The notes under the pieces were generated by a model, which saw only the letters and a list, made by a program, of their open reading frames with translations, made no database searches and was not told the origin of the DNA. From Berberis thunbergii (taxonomy: Eukaryota; Streptophyta; Magnoliopsida; Ranunculales; Berberidaceae), in assembly GCA_003290165.1 (NCBI GenBank), contig QNQO01005847.1, forward strand, positions 1 through 64,000: a stretch of DNA of 64,000 bases, in the 5' to 3' direction. This document shows positions 21,922 to 34,499 of this stretch, in pieces; positions within the stretch are counted from its first letter, which is position 1, and the number at the start of each line of letters is the position of its first letter. The translations under genes were made by a program, and so were the position numbers.

Positions 21922-22790
21922 GTAAATTTTTAAGTTGTTTTTCACTTTCATAACAGTTCATCATGCCTTAGAAATGTTAAACATAGAGAGAGTAAAGTTC
22001 ATATGCCAATAATTTTTCAGCCTCATACGCGAAATATAAGAAAGCTGAAGATTCCACCATCTTGTTTGAGTGTGTTTGGTTTTATTGTTGATTTAAGTTT
22101 GTGGATCACTATTTATCTGGCCATCCCTTGCTATTTTTGTTTGTTCATTGTTCTCAATTTTTTTTCCTTGTGCCAAATATATAACTGAAAACAATGTTAT
22201 AAATTTATTGTTGGTTCTCATTATTGTTCTGCATTTTCTTTACATTGTCCTTTAGATAAATCTCTTCATCAGTAAGCATTTGTATAAAGCCATATATGAG
22301 ACACTGTTTCTTCTGAAGATCTTAGAAGTCTGTTATATACACTAATGTGAAATATGTACGAATTTTGATTGGATTCATTTTAGATTGGAATGTTTATTAG
22401 TTGAATAGTCTATACATTGATAGTTTGTGAATTGTTGTTGCATTTAGACATGCTAATAGGTTAGAGTCCAAACTAGAAAAAAAAAAAAAACAGGACATGA
22501 ATGGTATACGAAAACTTTGATCTCAAGTCTAAATTGATTCAGTAATTTGTAATCAACTCAATCACTTCAATTATGGTTTTAATTAGGAAAACAAATGTCG
22601 GTAGATTAAGGGGACAATTCATAAAGGTAGGTAAAAAGCTGGAAGAATATGAACTCGTCAGTTTATTAATTCTGAACTTTCGACATTAATGTACATCCCA
22701 TTTTTTTGTTACTTCAAGTTTTCTACAAGATATTTTCTTGGGCGATGTGTTTGTTTATGCCACAATGAGTAATGAGAAAAACCATTGCAG

Positions 22791-22859
22791 ATGAGAGGAT
22801 GCAGGGCACCCAGAATAATCATTCTTCACAGCTCAGCATGAGCAGACTAGGTGGAGCTG
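22791..22859 (+). pseudogene. Captured exon of unknown origin
   Basis: A 69-bp exon-like block bounded by TTGCAG and GTAAAC encodes DERMQGTQNNHSSQLSMSRL and a short tail. It lies 82 bp before the PARP exon. I do not recognise it, and it need not belong to PARP. Confidence 0.4.
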
Positions 22860-22941
22860 GTAAACCCTTAGCCTCTATCAGTGTTGTATCAATATTAAGA
22901 AAAAGACTGGAAAAGTTGAGCTGAGAAGTTGTGGTTAACAG

Positions 22942-23024
22942 GTTCACGGCTGACAAACTTTGTGGGCATTCTTAGTCAAGGACTTAGAATATCACCTACG
23001 GAAGCTCCAGCGACTGGATATATG
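22942..23024 (+). pseudogene. Captured PARP catalytic-domain exon
   Basis: An exon bounded by AACAG and GTTCGC encodes [20 protein letters not shown], then APATGYM. This is the NAD-binding block of poly(ADP-ribose) polymerases, normally preceded by H-G. PARPs attach ADP-ribose chains during DNA repair. The His-Gly codons and the catalytic Glu lie in exons that are not here, so it is a fragment only. Confidence 0.85.
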
Positions 23025-23383
23025 GTTCGCCTCTCCCTCTCTCTTTCTAACTAAATTTAGTGTGTGCTTCTTTGGACGGGGTCAAGCTATTGCAATCAAA
23101 GGTACTGCTACGCAGTCCCGGCCACATAAGAAGGAATGACGTATAGTCTTGATTCTTTCTCAAATATTTTAAAGTAAATTGTACTGTTAAGAATGTAGTA
23201 TGGTTTGAACTGGACATTATAACTAGGCAAGGGTTACCTATTACCTATTGTAATGGCTAAAAGTAGATGAAATTTGGATGAATAACATATTCATCGCCAA
23301 AATGACTGTAAGAAATAGACATACTTCGAGATTGAAAAAAGAAAATCAGTAATAGCAGTCATAGACTCATAGCCATTATAATG

Positions 23384-25042
23384 TGATAGGGGCAAAATTA
23401 GTCTATTTTTAGTACCATATTTCTATATATATTTTTAGCTATTACTTGTTAATTATGGTACTAATTGTTATTTTCATGTTTGTGTAGGTTTCCAATTACA
23501 ATATTTTAAAATAGAAGCAACTTGGCAATTTAGGAATACTAATTGCACAAGGAATTCACATAAGCAAGGAAACCACACCAACAAGGAAACCACAGAAAGA
23601 GGAAAACAAGAATAAAAGGAGGAAGATACCTGGCTTTGATCGATACCATCCAACAACCCATCCAGCAATCGCATCCATCCATCATCACCTCGCCAAACCC
23701 TAGCCTCCATCCTCACCCATCATCAACCATCTTCACCGCCCTCATCCACAGCCGCAGACCACAACCGTAGGACCCTGTTCATCCCCTCCTCCTTACAACC
23801 ACAATCCCTTCTTCCATCCTCTCGCCTCATCCCTCTCTCGCCTGACTCCCTCATCGCCGTCACCATCAGAACCTTCTCGCACCAAAACCCTCGTCTCAAT
23901 ACTCTCTCTCTGTCCCTGATTGTCGCCACCCATCGCCACCGTCTCAGTCCCTCGTCATCCCCTTATTTCTCTCAATCGTTTCACAAGCAGTTATCGAAGT
24001 GAAGAGGTGAAGCAGAACGAAGGGAGACCGAAGAACCAGAACGAAGGGAGCTGAGGAAGCAGCGAAGGAGCAAATCGCGTGAGGAAGGTAAAGAGATTTC
24101 ACGCTATCCGCACCCAGCATTCCTCTCTCTACCACCACGGATCAGGCGGCAGTGTTTTGTCTCATCACTTATTTTTTTTTACTTATTTTAGTTGATTATT
24201 GATTATGGATTATTGTTTGAACATTATTAATATGTATAGCTAAACTTCTCTTAGTTAGGAGTGATTTGAAGCCCCGAACATGTGCTTTATAAATTAACTG
24301 AATTTAATCTTCCTTGCTATTAGTGATTGTGTTTTGCTTAACTGCTTTATAGAAAACTTTTCTTTGTATGTTTGTTAAGGTGGCCAACTTAGTAAGCATG
24401 CTAGGATTTGGGGCTAGAGTATAGGAGAGTTTCACCTAATTGTTATGATTTTGTACTCACAAGTAGTAAATACCAAGGAACGTTGGTAAGGTTAAGTCAA
24501 AACCTAGGCAAGAACAAGATGCTGATCATACTTGTGATTGCCTAGTCAGTGTTCATATTTTCCACAAAACTTAATGATCTTAGATTGCTATTTAACTTGC
24601 GATTCCTGTTTAGATAGCATGATAAGAATAGTTTGAAAGTGACGCTTAGTTTAATTCAACGAACTTGGGAAAATAATAAGATTAATGCAGTGCGGTCACG
24701 GTTAGTCTTGAGCATTGTCTCTCACGAGTTAGCAAGTGATTATTAAAGATTAATTTATAAGCATATGTTTGGTGTGTGGAGATAAACCCTTAGCTAATTT
24801 CTCATATTTGTCATCTCTTTAGTTTATTATCTTTACATTAATTTTCGTAGTTATTTTCATAATTTAATTTAGAAAATTCAATCCCCTTTTATTTAATTAA
24901 TTAGGTTGTTAGTTGTTTTTTTAGTTATTATTAGTGTAATTGACAAGCCCTCTAATCCCCGGTCTAGAACGATCCCTATTTATTCTATACTACAAATTAC
25001 AAAGCAGGGTATTAAGTTGTGTGCGACTAAAATAGTGCATCA
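23384..25042 (+). repeat. Element Y 5' LTR
   Basis: 1659 bp, TGATAGGGGC...GTGCATCA. In sampled stretches it differs from the 3' LTR at roughly 2 positions per 100, indicating a moderately recent insertion. The central part (about 23640-24130) is CT-rich and differs from the LTR of X, while the outer parts are shared with X. Confidence 0.9.
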
Positions 25043-25047
25043 ATTTT

Positions 25048-25066
25048 TGGCGCCGTTGCCGGGGAT
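25048..25066 (+). promoter_or_regulatory. tRNA-Asp primer binding site of element Y
   Basis: TGGCGCCGTTGCCGGGGAT, five bases after the 5' LTR. This is the primer site known for Athila-lineage elements, complementary to the 3' end of tRNA-Asp. Confidence 0.9.
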
Positions 25067-25159
25067 TAGAAAAGTTGCTGATTACTTAATTATTTTTTTA
25101 TTTATTTATTTTTATTGATTTTTTCTTTTTTTTTCTTTCTTTATTTCAGGTACTAGTTC

Positions 25160-26012
25160 ATGCACAATAGGAGATCCAGCGAAAACTTGGTAGAATGCGA
25201 TTCAGAGCCTGAGAAAACATTTAGAAGACGAAGAAGAGAAACAAAAGAACTACAAACATCTAGCTTTGAATCTGAATCTGAAGAGTTCGACATGGGAGAT
25301 AATAGATCTACTAAAGAACTTTCGGCATCCACCTTGGACAATGTCGCACCCTTGTGCATTTAGTATCCATTAGCCGCACAGGGCAAGACTGAGTCATTCG
25401 AACTGAAATCCAGCCCACTTCATCATATTCCGAAGTATCATGGTCTTTCTATGGAGGATCCAAATAAACATTTAAAGGAATTTGAAATAGTATGCTCCAG
25501 TATGACGCCAATAAATGTGGATGAAAACATCCTAAAGTTGAGAGCATTCCCCTTTTCTCTGACTGATAGGGCTAAGGATTGGCTCTATGAACTACCTTCC
25601 GAAACAGTATATTCTTGGGAAAGCATGAAGAAGGTGTTTCTAGAGAAATTCTTCCCAACTTCCAAAATTATCTTATTGAGGAAGAAAATTAGTGGCATAG
25701 AGCAATGTCTAGGAGAATCATATCCGGCTTACTATGAGCGTTTCAAAACTCTCATAGCATCATGCCCGCAGCATCAGATGAAGGAGGAGCTCCTGATTCA
25801 ATACTTTTATGAGGGATTGCTTCCTCTTGAGCGACAGATGTTAGATGCAGCAGCAGGAGGAGCTTTGGTTGATAAAACTCCAGCAGCAGCAAAAACTTTG
25901 ATTGCAAACCGAGCCTTAAATGCCCAACAGTATGAAGGAATTGGAGAGCATTCACGCCAAGTCAATGAGGTAAGTACTAATTCTAGTTTGGAAGCTCAAA
26001 TGGCTAATCTTA
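25160..26012 (+). pseudogene. Element Y gag (truncated)
   Basis: Gag forms the virus-like particle. The frame starts MHNRRSSENLVECDSEPEKT with an acidic/arginine-rich head. A TAG at 25361-25363 replaces the Gln codon found in X. The frame then continues (25451 onward) through the gag core AFPFSLTDRAKDWLYELPSE and FYEGLLPLERQMLDAAAGGA. At about 26010, after MANL, the sequence switches to non-coding DNA that in X lies beyond pol, so the zinc knuckle, protease and pol are deleted. Confidence 0.85.
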
Positions 26013-27362
26013 TCATTTTATTTTATTTTCGTTGTTTTTGTTTTTGTTTGTTAGTAGTTTGTTTTTCCGTGTTTAAATCTTTCATTGCATGTGTTATAAT
26101 CTATTAACATTGAGGACAATGTTAGGTTTAAGTGTGGGGGAACAAAACATTGTTTTATTTTGAATTATTTTGAAAAAAAAAATTGTTGGTTTTTATTTTC
26201 TTTGTTGGTATTAGTGTCAAAATATATATATATATATATATAAATAAAAAATTAAATTATAGTTGTTTTGAGTCTTAGGATACTTTCCAACACAATGATG
26301 AGATTTGGTTTTTAATTTCATGACTTTAAGATGATTTGTAAACATGATTCAAGATCTAATATTATTCTTTGGTTAATGCTCATTTATGGTTATCATATGC
26401 AAATTCACATGTAATCAACTTAGTAATTGGTACTCATAGCATGCTTAGTTGGATTTAACTCATTCTAACCCATATGTGAGTTTTGAGCCTATTGTTCCTT
26501 TGATTTTGATAGTTTTTAGTTAGGTCATCTTTTATTTCTTTTGTCAATAATAATTCGTTGCATGATCTCTATTTTGTTTGCTTTGGTTGCTACTTGGATT
26601 GCTTTCAAAATTAAGAATTAAACACTAGAACTTGTATTAATTTCGTTCAAAGCATCATATTGAATTGCATGACATGCTTGACATGATAAAGGCACTTAGT
26701 TTCCACCATTGCCAAATAAGCCAGATCCATAATATTTTTCTATTAGGTTAACCCATTGAGCCTGTTATTAAGCCTTTTATTTCATTACCCTCATTCTCTA
26801 TCCCCTAACCTAATAAAACGAGTGGAGCATAATTTGATTTGCAGATACTTTATTGTGGTTCAAGGTATGTTGAAAAGCAAGTGTGGGGGAAGACCCTTGT
26901 GGTAGACAGTTCAAAAAGAAAGAGTTGCAAAAAAAAAAAAAAAAGTTACAAAGGGATACAAGTCTTTATCTTTATCCATTCAGTATTACAGTACCATACA
27001 GATAGTTCAATTCTTTTTAAGTAGATACAAAATAATTGCTGAAGCTCTTCATTATCAATGAGCCACGTCGTCATTTTCCCACTTATGTCTTGAACCATAT
27101 GATTCTTTGCTAATGTCTCTAATCTTATTGCATGCTTTCACCATTTCTTCAAGCCCTTTGAAAATTTCATATCCGTTATTTCTCTTCCCTGGACCCCTGG
27201 CCCCATTACAACCTGAATTAAGACCTTTTGATTGAGTGTGTCTTGCAATGTCACGATGTGGAGATTCGAATGAGGTATGAGCATATGGTGTCACTAGTTC
27301 TTGCATTCAAGTAGTAGCATTCCTTCCATGAGATCATATATCTTAAAAAAAACACACACACA
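26013..27362 (+). other. Element Y 3' internal non-coding region, left of X
   Basis: Contains the family's conserved non-coding motif (AACATTGAGGACAATG, TTAAGTGTGGGGG at about 26107-26145), a (TA)n run at about 26224-26242 and an A16-type tract near 26930. It is collinear in reverse with 29450-30870 of X. The only open frame of note is the antisense one listed separately. Confidence 0.7.
27055..27306 (-). CDS. Conserved antisense ORF in element Y (83 codons)
   Basis: Open frame opposite to the element's direction, starting MQELVTPYAHTSFESPHRDI, with an equivalent frame at 29526-29777 in element X. I count seven nucleotide differences between the two copies, all changing the residue (T/A, P/Q, N/K, I/V, M/I, D/E, A/V) and none silent. 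Length is preserved but there is no sign of selection on the protein. No domain is recognised. It could be a captured host exon or a chance open frame. Confidence 0.3.
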   Translation of the reverse strand: MQELVTPYAHTSFESPHRDIARHTQSKGLNSGCNGARGPGKRNNGYEIFKGLEEMVKACNKIRDISKESYGSRHKWENDDVAH

Positions 27363-29038
27363 TGATGCGCTATTTTAGTAGCACACAACTTAATACCCTG
27401 CTTTGTGATTTGTAGTATAGAATAAGTAGGGATCGTTCTAGACCGGGGATTAGAGGGCGTGTTAATTACACTAATAATAATTAAAATACAACTAACAACC
27501 TAATTAATTAAATAAAAGGGGGATTGGGTTTTCTAAATTAAATTATGAAAATAACTACGAAAATTAATGTAAAGATAATAAACTAAAGAGATGACAAAGA
27601 TGAGAAATTAGCTAAGGGTCTTATCTCCACACACCAAACATATGCTTATAAATTAATCTTCAATAATCACTTGCTAACTCGTGAGAGACAATGCTCAAGA
27701 CTAACCGTGACCGCACTGCATTAATCTTTTTATTTTCCCAAGTTCGTTGAATTAAACTAAGCGTCGCTTTCAAACTATTCTTATCATGCTATCTAAACAG
27801 GAATCGCAAGTTAAATAGCAATTTAAAATCATTAAGTTTTGTGGAAAATATGAACACTGACTAGGCAATCACAAGTATGATCAGCATCTTGTTCTTGCCT
27901 AGGTTTTTACTTAACCTTACCAACGTTCCTTGGTATTTACTACTTGTGAGTACAAATCATAACAATAAGGCGAAACTCTCATATACTCTAGCCCCAAATC
28001 CTAGCATGCTTACTAAGTTGGCCACCTTAACAAACATAAAAGGAAAAGTTCTCTATAAAGCAGTTAAGCAAAACACAATCACTAATAGCAAGGAAGATTA
28101 AATTCAATTAATTTATAAAGCACATGTTCGGGGCTTCGAATCCACCCCTAACTAAGAGGAGTTTAGCTAGACATATTAATTATGTTCAAACAGTAATCAA
28201 TAATCAAACTAAAATAAGTAAAAGAGTTTAGTGATGAAACAAAACACTGATCCGTGGTGGTACTCAATGGAACTGTGGTGCAAATAGCGCGAAATCCACC
28301 TCCAACACCTTCCTCACGCGAACTGTTCCTTCGCTGTCTGCTTCTTCGCCTTCCTCTCGCGAATTGCTCCTTCGCAATCGCTTCACCAGTCTTTCTGCTC
28401 CTCTACTCCTCCTTCTTCGCGATAAGGTCTGATGAGAAGGGGATGACGAGGCTGATAATGGGAAGAAAGGACAATGAGGGAAGGACGAAGAGGGACTGAG
28501 ACGGTGGCGATCGAGAGAGAGATGAAGACGGTGAACAGGTTTGTGTGGCTGTGATAGGAACGAAACAGAGCGATGTATGGGGTTTGATTGGGTTTGATGG
28601 AGGCGAGGTGGCGATAATCAGGGAGGAGGACGATTGGTTGAGTGGAGAGAGGACGACGAAGGGCTAAGGTGAAGGAGGACGATGGAGATGGATGGTGGGT
28701 TTGCTGCGACGGTGGGTGACGGCGGCTAGGGTTTGTGAATGTGGATGGATGATGGAAGTCGTGGATCAATGGTGTCGCTCGATGGGTCGATGGATGATCT
28801 CTCAAAGCCAGGTATGTCCCTTTTTATTCTTGTTTTCTTCTGTCTGTGGTTTCCTTGTTTGTGTGAAATCCTTGTGCAATTAGTATTCCTGAATTGCCAA
28901 TTTGCTTCTATTTTAAAGTATTGTAATTGGAACCCTACACAAACATGAAAATAGCAATTAGTACCATAATTAACAAATAATAGCTAATAATACATATAGA
29001 AATATGGTATTAAAAATAGCATAATTATGCCCCTATCA
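27363..29038 (-). repeat. Element X 3' LTR
   Basis: 1676 bp; in element direction it starts TGATAGGGGCATAATTATGC and ends GCGCATCA. Almost the same as the 5' LTR; differences seen include one base each at the CCGGGG run, AACTACG/AACTATG and GGTCTT/GGTTTT. Confidence 0.92.
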
Positions 29039-29454
29039 AATTCCCCCACACTTATCTTTTGCTAGTCCTCGAGCAAATCTAAGAAACAAAAATAAAAGAC
29101 TCAAATGACTCAATCTATACTTTCCAACATTTGTCTCAGAGATTTTCAACGGATCATGACATGTTAAGATTCTTTGTAAACACGAGATTAAATCCACATC
29201 ATTCAAAAATTAATACACGTTCATAGCAATGATATAAAAGTTTACAATTAAATCAATCCAAGTGACTGTGAAACTCAAGCGCGTGCCAAGAAGGATTAAC
29301 CCCAAAAATCTCACTAGATACACTCCTTTCTTTTTTCACTGATTGTTTGGTAAAATAGCTCTTCCTATTCTAGTTATATGTGAGTGGATTGATGTGAAAG
29401 GGAAACAAATAACTCACATATGATATAACAAGAAATAATGGCATTTTTCTGACT

Positions 29455-29491
<37 letters not shown>

Positions 29492-30568
29492 TATATGATC
29501 TCATGGAAGGAATGCTACTACTTGAATGCAAGAACTAGTGACACCATATGCTCATACCTCATTCGAATCTCCACATCGTGACATTGCAAGACACGCTCAA
29601 TCAAAAGGTCTTAATTCAGGTTGTAATGGGGCCAGGGGTCAAGGGAAGAGAAAGAACGGATATGAAGTTTTCAAAGGGCTTGAAGAAATTGTGAAAGCAT
29701 GCAATAAGATTAGAGACATTAGCAAAGAATCATATGGTTCAAGACATAAGTGGGAAAATGACGAGGTGGTTCATTGATAATGAAGAGCTTCAACAATTAT
29801 TTTGTATCTATTGAAAAGAATTGAACTATCTGTATGGTACTGTAATACTGAATGGATAAAGATAAGGACTTGTATCCCTTTTGTAATTTTTTTTTTTTTT
29901 TTTTTTTTTGCAACTCTTTCTTTTTGAATTGTCTACCACAAGGGTCTTCCCCCACACTTGCTTTTCAACATACCTTGAACCACAATAAAGTATCTGCAAA
30001 TCAAATTATGCTCCACTCGTTTTATTAGGATAGAGAATGAGGGTAATGAAATAAAAGGCTTTATAACAGGCTCAATGGGGTTAACCTAAAGGAAAATATT
30101 ATGGATCGGGCTAATTTAGCAATGGTGGAAACTAGGTGCCTTTATCATGTCAAGCATGTCATGCAATTCAATATGATGCTTTGAACGAAATTAATACAAG
30201 TTCTAGTGTTTCATTCTTAATTTTGGAAGCAATCCAAGTGGCAACCAAAGCAAACAAATTGAGATCATCGCAACGAATTATTATTGACAAAAGAAATAAA
30301 AGATGACCTAACTAAAAACTCTCAAAATCAAAGGAACAATAGGCTCAAAACTCACATATGGGTTAGAATGAGTTAAATTCAACTAAGCATGCTATGAGTA
30401 TCAATTACTAAGTTGATTACATGTGAATTTGCATATAATAACCATAAATAAGTATTAACCAAAGAATAATATTAGATTTTAAATCATGTTTATAAATCAT
30501 CTTAAAGTCATGTAATTAAAAACCAAATCTCATCATTGTGTTGGAAAGTATCCTAAGACTCAAAACAA

Positions 30569-30620
<52 letters not shown>

Positions 30621-30890
30621 AAATTTTTTTTTAATTTTTTTAAATTTTTTTTTTTTTGACACTATACCAACAAAGAAAATAAAAAACCAACAATATTTTT
30701 TTTTTCAAAATATTCAAAATAAAACAATGTTTTGTTCCCCCACACTTAAACCTAACATTGTCCTCAATGTTAATAGATTATAGCACATGCAATGAAAGAT
30801 TTAAACCGCGGAAAAACAAACTATTAACAAACAAAAAACCAAAAACAACGAAAATAAAATAAATGATAAAGAAAGCAAATCTGATTGGGT
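29039..30890 (-). other. Element X 3' internal non-coding region
   Basis: Holds the polypurine tract (29039-29053 on the minus strand), a T run of about 31 near 29459-29489, a T17-type run near 29890, a (TA)n run at about 30572-30605 with adjoining T runs, and the conserved block CCCCCACACTTAAACC with AACATTGTCCTCAATG near 30740. Apart from the antisense ORF it has no credible coding frame. Confidence 0.7.
29526..29777 (+). CDS. Conserved antisense ORF in element X (83 codons)
   Basis: Counterpart of the frame at 27055-27306 in element Y: 83 residues, MQELVTPYAHTSFESPHRDI to the end ...WENDEVVH. It is basic in the middle (GKRKNGYEV) and has FKGLEEIVKACNKIRD, which could be helical. It runs antisense to gag-pol and close to the polypurine tract. 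No recognised family; see the Y copy for the substitution pattern. Confidence 0.3.
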   Translation: MQELVTPYAHTSFESPHRDIARHAQSKGLNSGCNGARGQGKRKNGYEVFKGLEEIVKACNKIRDISKESYGSRHKWENDEVVH

Positions 30891-30999
30891 TGCCTCCCAA
30901 GAAGCGTTTGTCTTAACGTCGTGCAGCCCGACGGTATCTCCAATTAATCCTCAGAATAAGTGGGAACATGGAGTGATACGTCTCCCACGTCATGCTCCA

Positions 31000-32230
31000 C
31001 AAATGACTCATAATAGGGCTTAAGTCGATGCCCATTCCCACCTTAAACTCATTTCCAGTTGTGACACTTTTCACCTGTATAGCACCATGGGGAAAACATT
31101 AGTAACAATAAAAGGACCCACACCCACCTAGAACGTAACTTACCGGAAAAAGTTTAGGCGTGACTGAAAAAGTAAGACTTTCTGGCCCACCACAAAAGTC
31201 TTTCCACGGATCATGCGATCATGAAAAGCTTTAGTTTTCTCCTATAAATCCTGGCACTCTCATATGCGTCATTCTGAATCTCTTCAAGCTCGTTCAACTG
31301 CAATTTCCTATGAAGGCCAGCATCATCAATGTTCATATTGAAAGTCTTAATAGCCCAATGCCGCCTTATGTCCAGCTCAACTGGTAAATGACACGTTTTC
31401 CCATATACAATCCGAAATGGAGACATCCCTATAGGTGTCTTATATGCGGTTCGATATGCCCATAGAGCATCATCAAGTCGCATGCTCCAATCTTTGCGAG
31501 TGGGCTTTACTGTTTTTTCAAGTATTCCTTGATTTCACGATTTGAAACTTCTGCTTGTCCACTTGTTTGGGGATGATAAGTGTTGAAAACCTTATGTGTG
31601 ACATTGTATTTTCTTAAGCAAGCTTCAATTGTACGATTGCAAAATGGGAACCCTCATCATTTATAATCACTCGCCGGCATTCCAAATCCTTACAAAAATT
31701 TAGAACGAATAAATGCTGCAACAACTTTGGAATCGTCAGTACGGGTGGCTTTTGCTTCCACCCACTTTGAAACATAATCCACAGCAAGCAATATATAAAT
31801 GAAACCATTAGAAGAAGGAAATGACCCATGAAATCAATACCCAAACATCGAAGATTTCCACATTATATATAGGATGTTGTGGCATTTGATCTCTAGGGCC
31901 TAAATTACCGTTCTTGACACCGATCACAAGTCATGCAAATAATCTGGCTCCTAATAAAGTGGGCCAATAAATCCACATTCTAAAACCTTACGATTCGTTC
32001 TTTGAGTCCAAGTGTCCCCCACAAGCATAGGAATGAAAATATGTCAATATGGAATTAAATTCAGAATCAGGTACGCACCTTCTAATCAGTTGATCGGTAC
32101 AATGCTTCCACAGATAGGGATCATCCCATACAAACTGTTTCGCCACTTTCTTGAGCTTTATTCTTCTGAACTCGAGTGAAGGTGTTTGGAATCTGTTTGG
32201 ATACAAGGTAATTTTACAATATCAGCATAC
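31000..32230 (-). pseudogene. Element X integrase (broken)
   Basis: Integrase inserts the cDNA into the host genome. Pieces in several frames: N-terminal zinc-binding region in the 32206-31988 frame (WDDPYLWKHCTDQLIRRCVP); catalytic core in 31844-31614, with GIDFMG and INDEGSHF containing the second catalytic Asp; and the C-terminal part in 31483-31211 ([20 protein letters not shown], then [13 protein letters not shown]). At least three frameshifts or stops separate them. Confidence 0.85.
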
Positions 32231-32239
32231 ACATGGTTC

Positions 32240-32970
32240 ATTTACCTTGACCAAAATAGTTGCTCGTCAGGAAAAGTCTCAAGAATTGGCTGGGGTTCCT
32301 CATTGCGCACCAAACGGCTCATATGGTCAGCTACCACATTTTCACTCCCTTTTTTATCCCTGATCTCCACATCAAACTCTTGAAGAAGAAGTATCCACCG
32401 TATAAGTCTCGGTTTCGCTTCTTTTTTCGTAAGCAAGTATTTTAAAGCTGCATGATCAGAGAAAATTATAACTTTAGTTCCAATTAAATAAGATCGAAAT
32501 TTCTCTAAAGCAAATATAAAGCTAAAAGTTCTTTTTCAGTTGTGGAATAATTCAATTGAGCGTCATTCAAGGTTCGGGAGGCATAGTAGATGACGTGAAG
32601 ACGTTTATCCCTCTTGGCCTAAAACTGCTCCTAAGGCATAATCTGATGCGTCACCAACATAAGTTCAATGGAAGACTCCAATCCGGTGGTGCAATGATAG
32701 GTGCTGATGTCAACAACTCCCTTAAGCTTGTCAAACGCTGTCTGACAGTCATGTATTGAACTCAAATGACACATCTTTTTTGAGGAGATCGACATAGTGG
32801 TCCAGAAACCTTAGAAAAATCTTTGATAAATCGCCGATAGAATCCTGCATGTCCAAGAAAAAAAACGAACCTCTCTCACCGAAGTAGGAGAGGGTAAGTA
32901 ACGTACAAGATCTATTTTAGCTTTATCAACTTCAATACCCTAGCTGAAATCACATGACCTAAAACAATAC
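32240..32970 (-). pseudogene. Element X RNase H (broken)
   Basis: Follows the RT. The best-preserved end is the 32436-32242 frame ([20 protein letters not shown], then [16 protein letters not shown]), the C-terminal block of Ty3/gypsy RNase H. The central part with the [13 protein letters not shown] block is in another frame at about 32480-32560. Confidence 0.8.
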
Positions 32971-33480
32971 CTTTGGTTAACCATTAAAGTGACATTTTTC
33001 CCAATTTAATACAAGGTTAACCTCAATGCATCGCTTTAAAATCAATGCAAGATTATCTAGACAATGGTCAAAAGAATCACCGAAAACACTAAAATCATCC
33101 ATAAAAACCTCAATGATTTTTTCAATAAAGTCTGAAAATATACTTACCATACATCTCTGGAAGGTAGCCGGGGCATTACACAAACCGAATGGCATTCTTC
33201 TATATGCGAAAGTGCCGAATGGACATGTAAAGGTTGTCTTTTCTTGATCCTCTGGAGCGATGACAATCTGATTATATCCTGAATATCCATCAGAAAACAA
33301 TAAAAAGCACGACCGGCCAACCTTTCAAGCAATTGATCAATAAAGGGAAGAGGAAAATGATCTTTCCTGGTAGTTGCATTCAGCTTTCTGTAGTCAATAC
33401 AAACCCGCCACCTCTGTTTGTATTCGCGTGGGAACCAACTCATTTTCCTCGTTCTTCACCACAGTTATGCCAGATTTCTT
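32970..33480 (-). pseudogene. Element X reverse transcriptase (frameshifted)
   Basis: Frame 33443-33144 has RVCIDYRKLNATTRKDHFPL and LPFIDQLLERLAG. A frameshift at about 33290 moves the remainder to 33300-32977, with TFTCPFGTFAYRRMPFGLCN and the catalytic box VFMDDFSVFG. F-M-D-D is usual for Athila-type enzymes, so the catalytic site itself is intact although the gene is broken. Confidence 0.9.
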
Positions 33481-33969
33481 CGGCACTACTTGCACTGGTG
33501 AAACCCATTTGCTATCTGAAATAGGTAAATCACGCCACAATCAAGGAGTTTAATAATTTTCTTTCCTTCACAACTTCCATCATAGGGGGGTTTAGGCGGC
33601 GCTGAGCTTCTCTAGTGGGTTTTGCACTTCCTCAAGAAGTATACGGTGCATACAAGTGGTAGGGCTAATACCCTTTATGGTCTGCCAATGTCCACCCAAT
33701 TGCAATCTTATATTCCTTCAAAACTCGAATAAGCTTTTCCTCCTCTAAATTTGTGAGTGATGATGATATGATGCAGGCAATGTCTCATCATCCCCAAATA
33801 CGCGTACTTCAAGTGATCCGATAACGGTTTGAGCTCAAGTGTAGGTGCCTGAATCACAGAAGGTAAAAGTTTATTAGTAGATGAGGGAATAATAATTGGG
33901 GGGAGATAACTCACTAACAATTCCGTGGCATTGACTCAAAGTTGCCAACAGTCTCAATGATCTCCTCCC

Positions 33970-34490
33970 TCATGTTATCGACCGAACTTCGATATTGTCA
34001 CAAAGGACTCCATTTCTTTCATATCCGGCGCCAGTAGCAATGGTGATTTCAAGTTCATCATCGTTCATGACGTCAAGGAATTCCTGTGACAAAATATCCA
34101 CCACGTCAATAGAAAAACAAGAATGATTATCAACATGGTACCTCATGGCTTCAAAGATGTTGAAGCCAATCACATCACCATCAAATTCCATTGTCAATTT
34201 TCCTGCATGCACATCAATATTTGTTCTTGCAGTTTTCATGAAGGGCCGCCCCAAAATAAGAGGCAAAGGTGTTGACAATGCCGAATCTTCCATTTCAAGC
34301 ACATAGAAATCTGCTGGGAAGATCAAATGATTAACCTGCACCAACACATCTTCCAACAAACCTCGCGGATATGCATTAGAGCGGTCAGCCAATTGAATAA
34401 TCACACCATCATTTTTTAGTCCCAAGATTCATAGAATGATAACAGAAAATGGCATAACATTAATTGAGGCACCCAAATCTAACATTGCAT
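33970..34490 (-). pseudogene. Element X aspartic protease
   Basis: The active-site block MLDLGASINVMPFS lies at about 34448-34490, separated by a small frameshift from the 34425-33970 frame. That frame holds GVIIQLADRSNAYPRGLLED and LPLILGRPFMKTARTNIDVH. DLGAS and LGRPF are the two landmarks of Athila-type proteases that cut Gag-Pol. Confidence 0.85.
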
Positions 34491-34499
34491 TGTCAATTT

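Noticed and set aside
25048..25066. Match to tRNA-Asp sequence
   Set aside because: Only the 19-bp primer binding site complementary to the tRNA 3' end, not a tRNA gene.
28383..28948. Frames of 63-140 residues in the X LTR that recur at 37704-38035
   Set aside because: They recur because the LTR is duplicated, and they are compositional; indels between the two copies break the frame.
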